In this document: positions 41,625 through 52,013 of the stretch, piece by piece
Layout of the letters: the number at the start of each line of letters is the position of its first letter
Position numbering within the stretch: position 1 is the stretch's first letter
NCBI GenBank assembly: GCA_021613335.1
Contig: JAJTWR010000353.1
Location: forward strand, 445,001 to 509,000
Direction of reading: 5' to 3'
Length of the DNA stretch: 64,000 bases
Source of the DNA: Whitmania pigra
Lineage: Eukaryota; Annelida; Clitellata; Hirudinida; Haemopidae
Position numbers and translations under genes: made by a program
Notes under the pieces: generated by a model
Databases searched by the model: none
The model's input: the letters and a program-made list of their open reading frames with translations, nothing else
What the model was told of the DNA's origin: nothing

Positions 41625-44600
41625 ATGTCGCAATATCCCGAGCATCCGCTTGCAAAAGTAAATGGTGAGTAGCATATCTAACAACGATAATACTAAGATT
41701 CCAAGCTTTATCTTTAAAATATTTATTCACAGACTCGAAAAGTGGCGACGCGTCTAAGGAACCAGGTAATCAAAGTTGTAGTTTTGAAAGCTGGGTTTCT
41801 ACTCTAATGTAATTACGTTTTCAGATATGTTTTACAGGGAGACCATGTTTTTTTGAATATAGGAGAATATCCACAGGTGCCATGCCCAAGTTATCCAAGT
41901 AATAAAGATGTATCCTACCATGGGATTGGATTCAACAATCCAAATATTGGATATCCTAGTCATGGAGGTCTTAACTTCTCAGATCAATCAAGTCTTCCAC
42001 CTCATATGAATTACTCTTCAAATCAACCTGGATATCCCGTTACTCAGCTAGATTACCCAAGTCAACCTCCACCTGCTTATCCTGGTCAAGAGCCTGCTTA
42101 TCCAGGTCAAGAGCCTGCTTATCCAGGTCATCTACCTGCTTATCCAGGTCAACATCCAGCTTATCCAAGTCAGCAACCTGCTTATCCAGGTCAAGAACCA
42201 GCATATCCTGGCCAACAACCTGCTTATCCAGGTCAACAGCCTGCTTATCCAGGTCAACAACCTGCTTATCCAGGTCAACAGCCTGCTTATCCAGGTCAAC
42301 AGCCTGCATATCCTGGCCAACAACCTGCTTATCCAGGTTTTCCACAACCGGGCTTTCCTGGACTTGACCCAAGAGGATTTGTACCACTTAATCCAATGGA
42401 TGGGAAAAGTGATGGTGATGCAACCAACCCAATGTTGAGCACTGATGGTGGAGATGATGGCATCGACATGGGGAATTCATTTTCAGACAAGAAGATTCGA
42501 CATGCTTTTGTTAAAAAAGTATGGGTTTAATAATGTCATTGTGGAAATTAGGCAAATTAGCTGCCTTGTTCACTAGTAAGAGCCATATTTGATATTGTCA
42601 TTTTAAAAGCAAAGGTTACATTTATAAGGTAATATAGTGATAATCAAACATGTTTTGTAGGCATACTCATCTGATTTTGATACAGCATATTACAAATAAA
42701 CTAAAATTACTTGTAGTTTATGGCATAACATTTGAATTATATTTGTTCTAGATATACCTACCTATTAAATAGATATTGTGATGAAACTTAATTTGATATG
42801 CAGGTTTATCTGATTTTGTCTGCCCAGCTCCTGTGCACCCTGGGATTTGTGGCAATATACATTTTCATGTAGGTTTCATTTTCAAGACATTTTGAATCAT
42901 TTAGAGTCATCGATTATACATTTTAATTGAGTGTAATTCCTTGAATTCTGGCAACACAATATTTATTTATGTTTTTGTTTTATTTTACTTTTATTTGTTT
43001 TAAATGCATTAATAATTTAAGAGCTTGGAATGTCTTTGAGGAAGACATCATTTATAACATTAAAATTAATCGTGCCTAAATTCGTACACGTTGTCAGAGA
43101 TCCGGTGAAACGATTTGTACTTCGAAACACAGCTCTCTGCTGGGCATCTTAGTGAGTTATTTTTTATCACATTTAATCCATTTTGCTTCACAAGAACTTT
43201 AAAGTATTTAATTTAGTGATATTTGATTGAAATTTCTCTGGTATATCAACATGATTAATTTAGTAGTAGTGCTAAAGATTCAGATATGTTGCGTTCATCC
43301 ATATATTTCTGATGAGGCATGAAATTAACCATTTATTTAATTTTTATAAATCAAATCACAAATATTACTTAATTAGCATAAAGTTGTTTAATCCAGTGGA
43401 ATATTCATTGTCACCTATTTCATGCTGGTATGTCCTTGTTGCACAACTATCAGGAGAAAATGGCCATGGAACTTCATCTGTCTCTCCCTTTTTGTTAGTA
43501 ACTCTTTAATTACTTGATTTATTGTATTTATTTTTATTTATTTTTAACAGACATTGGCAATGTCTCACATGACAGCAACAATAAGCTGGTAAAGTGTTCA
43601 TTTAGGAGTGACTCATGTTAAAATGCTAAATTTATTTTTAATATAACAGTATCTACCAAACTGAAATTGTGCTGATTGCTCTGGCTCTGACCACTGGAGT
43701 GTGCATTGCAGTATCAATCTTTGCAATTCAAACCAAAGTAATCTAATTGCTTGTGTTGTCGAACGGACGACGAACGTTGACGCATTTGATAAATTATTTC
43801 AGATCGACTTCACTCTCTGCCACGGTGTTCTTTTTGTTTTTTCTATTGTCTTCTTGCTGTTTGGAGTTGCTTGCTTGCTTGTTTACAGATTTTTGGGACC
43901 CAACTATGTGAGTTAACGTAAAGGATGTATTCGCACTTTCCATTAGTCACTAAAATCGCAATAATTATAGTTAGTCTTTAATTTAACAAATTTTTAAATA
44001 TTAATTCCTCAATTACTTGTCAAACCTTCATTGCCTGATCTTGATAACAATTTTCTGAGATAGCTTTCCTTTTGGAAGTTCTTTTTGTAAATGTAAGCAT
44101 TAAGTTCTTCAATTTCTTTTTCATCTGTGATTAACTTTCCATGTTTTTCTTTAATGGAATTTAATCTCTTCTCCTTATTTCTTTGGTTGCTTCTCGCATG
44201 ATAAAGGATGCCTGCAACAAATTCCAGTTAAGATCTTCTCCATTTTACATTTAAATTTCACACCATGCCAATTCTTGGAAATATACTTCCTCTACATATT
44301 GTGGAGTGGAGCCACCTGTAGATCTACTCTTTATCTTTCATCATCATTTTATAACCATTCAAAACAAATGTGAATGTCACTCATGTCATTTATGTTTCCT
44401 GATCTACAAATAACTATTATTTTCTTTTCTATATTTACAAAGTTGTTTGAGTTGACATAAAATGCCTTCAGCACCTCACTCTCAATTTTGCTTCATGAAA
44501 TCCTTGGATCATTTTTTTACATTTTTGCTAAACGTCAGATAAAAGTTAGCTATGATAAATAACTCTAAACAATTCTGATGTGCATGCATTGACTGTAATT

Positions 44601-45275
44601 TATTTTTATAAGTTTCTTATGCTGCTCCTGGTTTACTTATACAGATCCTGCAAGTTGTTTATGGTGCAATTGGAGCTCTGTTGTTTTCATTGGTTGGTTA
44701 AGCTTCTGATAATTTTTTTTTTTTTTTTAAATGGATGGTGTTGTGGCAAAACAAAATTGGTGACTTGGACACTTTGATGTGCTGAGTGTGAGATTAACAT
44801 GAGTTAAAAAGGACTGCAATCCAGAAAAATTGCAATATTTTTTTGCACTTGATTTTGAGGTCGAGGTCATTTGAGAATGAAAGATGATGTCATACAGTTT
44901 AGCTCTTCAAGGCTGTGTGTAGAAGCAAAAATAATAAGATGAGTAATATAATGGCGATCGCTGTTTTGTATGGTTGCATGCAGAGATATTTTCTAAGGAA
45001 ATATCATATTAAATTGAGCATCAGATTGTTGTCATGACACACCCATTTATTTATTTGATTATAGTCCGTTGCATAACTAAGATGATTTAGACTTCATGAC
45101 ACACCCAGTTTATTTGCAGTTTTTGCTGGTTGATACTCAGACAATCATAGGTGGGAAACAAAGAAAGTATCAGATAAGCCCCGAGGAATACATTTTTGGA
45201 GCTCTTCAGCTGTATCTGGATATTGTCAATTTGTTTCTTATGATACTAAAAGTTGTTGGAAGCAAAAAGAATTAA
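41625..45275 (+). CDS. Lifeguard / TMBIM-family (GRINA-like) seven-span membrane protein
   Basis: Eleven exons in phase: 41625-41664, 41733-41765, 41863-42518, 42804-42868, 43098-43151, 43397-43493, 43551-43588, 43650-43737, 43803-43907, 44645-44692, 45120-45275; 459 residues. A long Pro/Tyr/Gly-rich cytosolic N-terminus contains thirteen AYPGQ-type heptads. SDKKIRHAFVKK then leads into seven hydrophobic spans starting VYLILSAQLLCTLGFVAIYI and ending LYLDIVNLFLMILKVVG. The DTQTIIGGKQRKYQISPEEY loop before the last span is the Bax-inhibitor-1 signature. Family members sit in Golgi, ER or lysosomal membranes, damp calcium release and restrain apoptosis. The repeat-rich N-terminus points to the GRINA/TMBIM3 or TMBIM1/2 branch. 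Confidence 0.93.
42072..42342 (+). repeat. 21-bp coding minisatellite in the Lifeguard gene
   Basis: Thirteen tandem 21-bp units encode PAYPGQ(Q/E) heptads; six successive units give AYPGQQP. Homogeneous units at the 3' side suggest recent expansion. Antisense open frames across it are artefacts. Confidence 0.95.
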
Positions 45276-45871
45276 TCAGTCTGAAAGATTTGACAATTTT
45301 GAATTGTTACATTGCTAAATTTAAATTCATTAATCGTGAGAATGTTCTGTGTGCAGTCATTTCACAGTAGTATGTTAGTTGATTTTATCCTAAGTTTTGT
45401 AAAGATGTCACTATGCTATGTTTCTCATATGCGACTCATTTTGTTTTCATTGGCAATTTGAATAATTTACCTGCATAAATGGATTTAGAGTTGTAGATAT
45501 ATTGTTTTATCTTTTATGCACTCCATTTACTTATTCAATAATACTTGAAACTTAAACATTGTTGCTGCCAAAGTGCAGTGTGGAAACAAGATTGATTTTC
45601 ATCTCATTTTGAAGTTTATGAAGGCAACTTTATTTGAATTATTTTTGTTTATGCTTTATGAGGCTATCTGATTCTTAGGTGTACTGCACACTTTGAAATT
45701 AAAGCTTGGATGTACATTGTGATTTCATTGCTATCTAGTTCTATAAAGTCATTGATCAAGGAATCGTGTGGATTTATTACTCGTAAAGCGTATCTGCTTT
45801 CGTTGTTAAATTGATTGTATAAGATGAGAACATTTGAAAACTGATTTTTGATCAGTGATGCTTTATGAAAT

Positions 45872-46328
45872 TTAATATTGGGTGAAAAAATTCCAAATGG
45901 CTCCAGTTATAGAAACAAAGCAGGACAGAACATAGACTGTCACCACAGCGGATTGATTTGATGCGTCGCTTGAGTTCGTTAGTCGAAGCCCGATAATGAT
46001 AAGCATTGCCAGAGCTATCAGGTAATTCAAACAATTCAATTAAAGAGAGACTGTGTGAGAGAAGCTTTCTGTACTTACATGCCCCCAAGGATATGGTCAG
46101 ATTAGCGAAAACGAACCATATGTTCTTCATAACCATTTGCGTTAAAATCCAGGAGAACAGTAGCAAAAAAATGGCCAGAACTTGCATGAGTATCAAGACC
46201 GTATTCTGCAACTCGTTACCGTACAGCAACCGCTGAGTTCCTTGTCTGGAAGTGGCGCCAACCAGCAGAATGTGAAAGGATAGTCCCGCGAGGAATGAAA
46301 CTATTCTATCCGATTCATGCACGTGCAT
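45872..46328 (-). CDS. Small four-span membrane protein A, unassigned
   Basis: Two exons (46079-46328 and 45872-46014, phase-1 intron) give 130 residues. Four hydrophobic segments: IVSFLAGLSFHILLVGA, VLILMQVLAIFLLLFSWILT, NLTISLGASLAMLIIIGL and VVTVYVLSCFVSITGAIWNF. I do not recognise the family; a loose resemblance to ciliary TMEM107-type proteins in size and topology is too weak to use. The intron falls inside the third span, as in the two neighbours at 48694-49142 and 49403-50455. It is convergent with the Lifeguard gene. Confidence 0.6.
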
Positions 46329-47341
46329 ATTAAAGATTATCTAAGACGGTTTTCGTTAGGCCAAAAACTACAGCGGGTTCACGCATTCAAACAACGCAAC
46401 TCTCAAAAATGCAGTGCGTGACGTCAGCAGAACATTGCCGTCTCCAGCGCTTAATCGTTTGTTGTCGCCCTCCCGGACCTTTCAGATGATTATTTTAATC
46501 GCTGGCATCAAATGCTCGTGAACATTTTATCAAGCAGTAAACTCTGACCGAATTTATTAACCAAATTTTACTACAACAACGAAAAAAAAACGAATTGAGA
46601 ATACTGAAATATACTGTTAGATTTGTGTGGACAACGCTTGTAAAATATAAAGGTGACATGAACGTCAATATGAAATGCACCATTTTATTTGTGTTCGTAG
46701 CTGCTAAAGAAATACTGAACAATGAAAAACAGAAAAACATCTGCATAAAGTCCATGAGGCACATCCAGTGAGCGGCGGCATCAAGTGCTCGGAAAGTTTT
46801 GACGTTAATTTTCCCACATCGATTTCAGACCCTAAACAAACTATAAATTGGTCACTAAAAAATCTCAAAGTTTATCTGAGAACAAAGTTACAATGCACAA
46901 CTATAAGAAAGCATTAAAATGAGGACATTGCCTCTGAATTACTGAAACATTAAAAACAACAGAATTCTAAAATTGTGACGGGATCTTAAAAATCGAAGAT
47001 CCAAACAAACAAATTATTGCTAAGCGTAATTATCGGAGTCAAAAATAAATCTGAAAATGCATCACGAGGTCATATAAAATAGGGAAGTAAAGGATTCCAT
47101 CAATGAAGGATCACAAATCAAATTTCAACGAAAATTGTAGATTCAAAAACCAAATCAAACACAACATTCAAAAAAAAAAAAACAATCTCTAATACCTTTC
47201 ACTATAAAAATATTCTTTGAAATTATTGAACCTTTAGTCCATGTTCTTTGGCAAGTTTCAGGATTATAAAGAACCCAGTACAAAAGGAAATTAAAATTAA
47301 ACCATGTACAAAAGAATCTTCAACAGCTGAAGTTGTTCCGG
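46329..47341. other. Intergenic, no gene seen
   Basis: Between the start of four-span gene A and the end of the RGS gene, both on the minus strand. The open frame at 46495-46764 shows no domain and no supporting splice pattern. Confidence 0.45.
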
Positions 47342-48288
47342 TTATTTGTTCACTGGTTGGATTTTTATCTTAGATTGAGCCAACCAATTTTTAAAATATT
47401 CAGACCTCAAAAACCTAGGATAAGAATCTTTTTCCATGAGAGCTTGGATGCGATGTTGAGCTTCTTCAAAAGTTTTTTCATCTGGTTGTGTTATCCTCAG
47501 GCAAGTGCTATCTCTTGTTTTTGAATCCAGATTTATCTGACAAAACAAAACAATTTATCAAGTCAGTAATACAAAACCAGCTAAGAATTATAAAGATACA
47601 GTTTAAAAGAAATTCAAAAGTTTCCTTAAAGATACTTTAAATTTCACAACATATAAAAAAGGGAAACAGACTTCTCTCGGAGCTTGGATGGCAATGAAAT
47701 CTCCAAAAAGTTTTTGTGCATGAGATGGTCGAAGATCTGCAGATATATTTTTATAGGTCTCACACGATATCCAAAACTCCAGATTTTCATCACTGAATTC
47801 TGTTCTCAAGAACTCTCTGAATAATTCCAGACCAACTGTGACAAAATGGAAATAAATTTGAAGTAAGCATCAAATGAAGATAGAGAAGTACTTAGAAGTA
47901 TTTAGACTTTTCACTAACCCTTGTTATGAAGAAGAGAATCAAATGATTGCAACCAAGCTGACACAACTTCAGGTGATGGCTTGGAGTCCTTCACACATGA
48001 ATGGAGTCCAGATGATTGCTGATGAAAAACGGATGAAGACGATGACGAAGGTGACGATGGTGGTGGGGCCGACTGATGTCGTATCAACACACCAAATCTT
48101 TCTTTGATATCTTTGGCTCTAGAGAGATTGTGCAATTGTAAGTCATTATTATCATTATAATTACAATATCAAATGACCGTATAATCGGTCAGTGAAACAA
48201 AATGATTGAACACTAACATGTTCTTCCTTTTCTTTGATTTACTCAAATCGCTCGTTTCGATCTTTTCCGCATGGGGAATTGGTTCCAT
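47342..48288 (-). CDS. Regulator of G-protein signalling, R4 subfamily
   Basis: Exons 48218-48288, 47919-48118, 47672-47835, 47342-47536; 209 residues. The N-terminus includes AKDIKERFGVLIRHQS, equivalent to the amphipathic AKDMKHRLGFLLQK segment of RGS4/5/16. A Ser/Pro-rich stretch (PPPSSPSSSSSSVF) follows, then a full RGS box: PEVVSAWLQSFDSLLHN, FLRTEFSDENLEFWISCETY, LFGDFIAIQAPREINLDSKT, and EEAQHRIQALMEKDSYPRFL. Such proteins accelerate GTP hydrolysis by Gi/Gq alpha subunits at the membrane. The Glu/Asn contacts (SDENLEFW) and the LD.KTR element are intact, so it should be active. The C-terminal extension is short. The head faces four-span gene B across 405 bp. Confidence 0.92.
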
Positions 48289-48693
48289 CAAAACAGAAAA
48301 GCTTGTATTTTATGTTTATCATCAACCAATTCCTCCTCACTTCCAATCTGATCTTATTTACTAAGACCTGATATATTTTTACTAATAATCATCCAGCACT
48401 TAACGCGAATCAAAAAAACATCAGCAATACCCACTACGACCGTAATTACTTAGTGTACCAGGAAACAGCCAGTAGATGATCACTTTTTTTTAATAACAAA
48501 TTAATTGCCGATATTAATTTATTTAATGCAATCTTAAATAAATTTTTTCAAAACATAATAATAATTAATCATTCAATTTCAGTCAGCTATTATCAACAAT
48601 TTACGTCAACCTCGAGAAGTATTTGCCTGGAAGACGCATAATCCGTTGTGAATTTTTATATATTAAAAGTTTGATTATTTAAGCACTGTTCCA
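48289..48693. promoter_or_regulatory. Shared 5' region between divergent RGS and four-span gene B
   Basis: 405 bp between opposing start codons. AT-rich, with no clear CpG-rich core. Any bidirectional promoter is inferred from spacing alone. Confidence 0.35.
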
Positions 48694-49142
48694 GTGATGA
48701 ACGCATTGATAAAGTCATGGGCTAAACTATCCTTTCTTTTTGGGATCGTTGGATTTGAGCTTCTTCTTCTTCCTACCATGAATCTCTCACTGATAAACGA
48801 CGCCCATTCCATAGTGTTTCTATCACTCTACACGATTTCGATTATTTTAAATTTTGTTACATATCACGATTCTTTCGTAAACCAGCCTATAGCCATGATA
48901 CTCAGTATATCATTTATGTGTTCTACAGGTAATGCAGCTTCGTTTAATTTACTCAATATTTATTTGCTTAAAATATTGAATGGCTTACATATTTAATTGC
49001 AGGTCTATACATGTTTGTGATATTTTCCATAGAGATCAATATAAGTTTTAGAGCTAAACCATACCAGTTTATTTACTTGCTTTGTAGTTGTTGCCTTGCA
49101 ATTTTCTCGGGAGTTTTTAAAATTTTTCAATTTATCCATTAA
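48694..49142 (+). CDS. Small four-span membrane protein B, unassigned
   Basis: Two exons (48694-48928 and 49003-49142, phase-1 intron) encode 124 residues. Hydrophobic spans: LSFLFGIVGFELLLLP, IVFLSLYTISIILNFV, IAMILSISFMCSTGLYMFVI and FIYLLCSCCLAIFSGVFKIF. The final span resembles that of protein A (IYLLCSCCLAIFSGVFKIF against VYVLSCFVSITGAIWNFF), and the intron sits in the third span in the same phase. There is little loop sequence and no recognisable motif. Function unknown. Confidence 0.6.
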
Positions 49143-49402
49143 TCCACATTGACATGAATACACGATAATCAGTTAATTAATTTAGCCATAAAGTTGCCTA
49201 TATCTTTACGATGAAGATTCGCGCATCCATATTTTCTAGCTCTTAATTAAGTTTTTGGACAATGACAGATTCACATTAATTGAACTTTATTTTTCAAACA
49301 ATTTATTTATTTTGTGAGTTTTCTATTAGATTGTGAAAGATACTTAAATTCTAAATAAATAGCAATTTGTTGTTAAGTCTGTTCGAATAATGAACCTATT
49401 CG

Positions 49403-50455
49403 TTATACCTCGGTCAAAATCAAACTGAACATGGAAAACGATGCAAATCCCATCGATATGCCATATATGGTAAGGGCCATAGGAGACATTTTCTTGTGAA
49501 ATTTGAAGGTTCTTATGTGGTGAGTAAACAGCCAAACATCCACTGAGTAACCTTCATCTCTAACCATTGGCCATACTATCCCATTTGCAAATATCGCAAC
49601 TAAAATGTTTAAAATGAAACATTTTTACCATTTTGACAAATAAACCTGTTTATCATAAAAGAATAGGGTTTTATATCCATGCCTTTTATTGTTCTTGATA
49701 TCAGAAATATATATATAATTTAAAAACATATTTAGCCTATCTTAAGTAACCGAATAGAACGTGAACTGCATGATTAGGACGGTGCCCCCGCAAAGGGATT
49801 CGAATCGCGATGCCACTGTGAGCAGGGACGTCATTTCAGCCTTTTCCAAGAGGACAAATGCTTGCACAACTTGAGGAGACCTTTTTTTGCGTCTAGTCTA
49901 AAGTCAGGAGACCGCCTCCCAAATTACGTCCTTGATTGTGAGAGGCGAAGTCTTAACCGTTAGACCACGCTTGCTCACGCGGCACTGATAGTATTTTATT
50001 CATGTCCTCAGTGTAACTTGATGATTAGGACATACGAGGCACTTTAACTGATCTATCATTTATTATGCGCTCCTACCTTAGGGCACTAGTTGACATGGTT
50101 GCGAACACGATACATTACGGCTGTTGTCATTACCGACGCAAGCAGGAACTCAACTCATTCGGTCAGCCTCCATGCCATCTATCGGCTTGATGGAATTTTT
50201 GATTAACAGCAGTTAAAACTAACTCGTCATTGTGGAAAAGATGGCATAGATCATGAGCTTCCCTTTCACACGCGATTCTTTAAATGCGAAAACAAAAATC
50301 ATGTTGTAGGAAAGCAGAACGAATGCTGCTACAGTGACGATCTCCACCTCTCCTCCAACAGCCATGTTGTTCGATACGATGGAGAAGAAAAATAGGTGGA
50401 ATGAAATGAAGGCTGATGACTGCGCTATGTACAAGTAGAATGTGGAACGACCCAT
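49403..50455 (-). CDS. Small four-span membrane protein C, unassigned
   Basis: Two exons (50224-50455 and 49403-49599, phase-1 intron) encode 142 residues. Spans: FYLYIAQSSAFISFHLFFFS, VTVAAFVLLSYNMIFVFAF, LMIYAIFSTMTSIAIFANGI and ALTIYGISMGFASFSMFSLI. A polar loop of about 35 residues between spans three and four contains DVWLFTHHIRTFKFHKK. Exon layout and intron phase match proteins A and B. The intron (49600-50223) holds a SINE with a MITE nested in it. No family recognised; the second exon rests on phase, splice signals and hydrophobic pattern. Confidence 0.55.
49770..49990 (-). mobile_element. tRNA-derived SINE, split by a MITE
   Basis: On the minus strand: an A-box-like GCGTGGTCTAACGGTTAAGA, then CCTCTCACAAT, the MITE, then GCGATTCGAATCCC (B box) and GCGGGGGCACCGTCCTAATC. 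The same order without the interruption occurs at 51367. Heads of this kind derive from tRNA; a real tRNA is excluded by the insertion and the poor stems. Confidence 0.6.
49823..49933. mobile_element. MITE (same family as 29258-29379) nested in the SINE
   Basis: 111 bp, CAGGGACGTCATTTCAGC...CCCAAATTACGTCCTTG. Flanking 8-bp duplications: actgtgag (49815-49822) and attgtgag (49934-49941). Confidence 0.85.
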
Positions 50456-52013
50456 GTTTCTGTTTTAAAATTTACAAAGACTTAGTTTGACATAGGTCAC
50501 AAAATAAAAATGATGCAAAGGAAAATACTAACAAGTAACTGTGTTAAATCTGAGTAAATCGTATCATTTTACGTTTTGAGGATTAGCTGAAATTACATTT
50601 CGATTAGACATTAAAGATTATACTCTTAATATTCTCATATCCGTCAATAACGTAAATAAACAGAGGCAAATCAATATAAATATCATTTATACTGGCAGAT
50701 ATGGCTTATTTTTAAGACAAGCTTATTTCTTTGATCCGTGGAATTAAGTGATCAAACTAAGACAACAAATTGCCTGCGCTTAACGTTTTTTACTGCATTA
50801 TTGCTTTGCGGACGAATGTGATTTACAATTTCTTAGGATGTTTATGTTGATGTTTGAGTTTCGTCAACAGTTCATTCTTGGGCAGTTTGTTTAGGACGTT
50901 TCAATCAGCAATTTTAAAATGTCTTTTACATCAATTAAGATAATATTTATTCAGTTTTAATAAATTAACATGAAGTAGGTAAATTGTAAAAAAAAAAAAT
51001 GTCTGTAATGATGATATAAAAGAATATAGCATAATAAATATAAAGAAATATAAAGAATATAATGATATAATAGAGAATGTCTATGATGCATAGCATCAGC
51101 CTGCTAGATTCCTTCAGTTTAGATTCTCTCCCTGAGGAATGCTCTGAAATGCGATAGATGATATTATTATCCATTTAGAGGCCTCCTACCTGCAGATTTG
51201 ATTTTGCTTCCCTTCAAGCGCCGAATTTACCAAAGGAAAGACCTTGGGGGCCTCTGCGTCAACCCTGTTGCTGGCAAGCAAAAACGGTTTCTTTGAAGAC
51301 TCTTAGGCCTTAGACCAAGATGCAGTGTCTAGACTATAATGTGGGCTTGAATGGCATACCCAACAGTGCGCCTGCATGGCCTAATGGTTAAGGCTGCGCC
51401 TCTCACGATGGCAGCGCGGATTCAAAACCCGCTGCGGGAGCCCGTCCTAATTATCTAGCTATGCAACGGGCGCTAATCAAACATTAGTGGTTTTTACACA
51501 GATCCAGGTCTTTTTAACCACTATAAATAATTATGTTAATTAAATACGGCGGCTTCCTGTGCCACCAATTCCTAACAATCCATCCGAGATAGGCAATTCA
51601 TTCACCTAAGACTCTGATGCAATAGGGACGTCACCTCAGCTTTATAAATAGATCATTATTAATACAATTATTATTAAAGGTCGCTTGTCTATAGCTGTAA
51701 TCCAGAGTTGAATCCTTAAATTTATCAATTAAACAGTCACTGTTTTACACAAAAGCCTTAAATGCCAGATTTATTCAAGCAATGAAAATCGTTAAGAAAT
51801 GTATTATCAGTTTCACACAACAAGGTAAAGCATCCAGTAAAATTATTTGTCAAAATCAATGGAAATCATGAAAAAATCACTGAGGAATGACTAACAAATA
51901 AACATGACGAATTATAAAAATAATTACTTAAGGAGTAGAAATACCTTAAATGCATTATTAATAAATGTGCACACCCAACTCATAATGCCAAGCTATGTTT
52001 GTTATATCAAAAT
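50456..52013. other. Intergenic with mobile scraps, no gene seen
   Basis: Contains the SINE at 51367-51560 and a fragment (about 51624-51645, GGGACGTCACCTCAGCTTTA) of the MITE family. The remainder is AT-rich unique sequence. The frame at 50965-51174 is low-complexity and unconvincing. Confidence 0.5.
51367..51560 (+). mobile_element. tRNA-derived SINE
   Basis: Head: GCCTGCATGGCCTAATGGTT (A-box-like), CGCCTCTCACGATGG, then GCGGATTCAAAACCCGCTGC (B-box-like). A GAGCCCGTCCTAATTATCT body follows, then a tail near CCACTATAAATAATTATGTT. It pairs with the interrupted copy in the intron at 49770-49990. Confidence 0.6.

Noticed and set aside
42040..42387. Antisense frame VDLDKQ... opposite the Lifeguard repeat
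   Set aside because: It is the reverse reading of the 21-bp minisatellite within a well-supported exon.
47874..48107. Plus-strand frame over the RGS gene
   Set aside because: Antisense shadow of RGS exon 2, whose minus-strand phase and domain match are clear.
51374..51445. Possible functional tRNA gene
   Set aside because: A- and B-box-like motifs are present but the stems pair poorly, and the same head occurs in other SINE copies.
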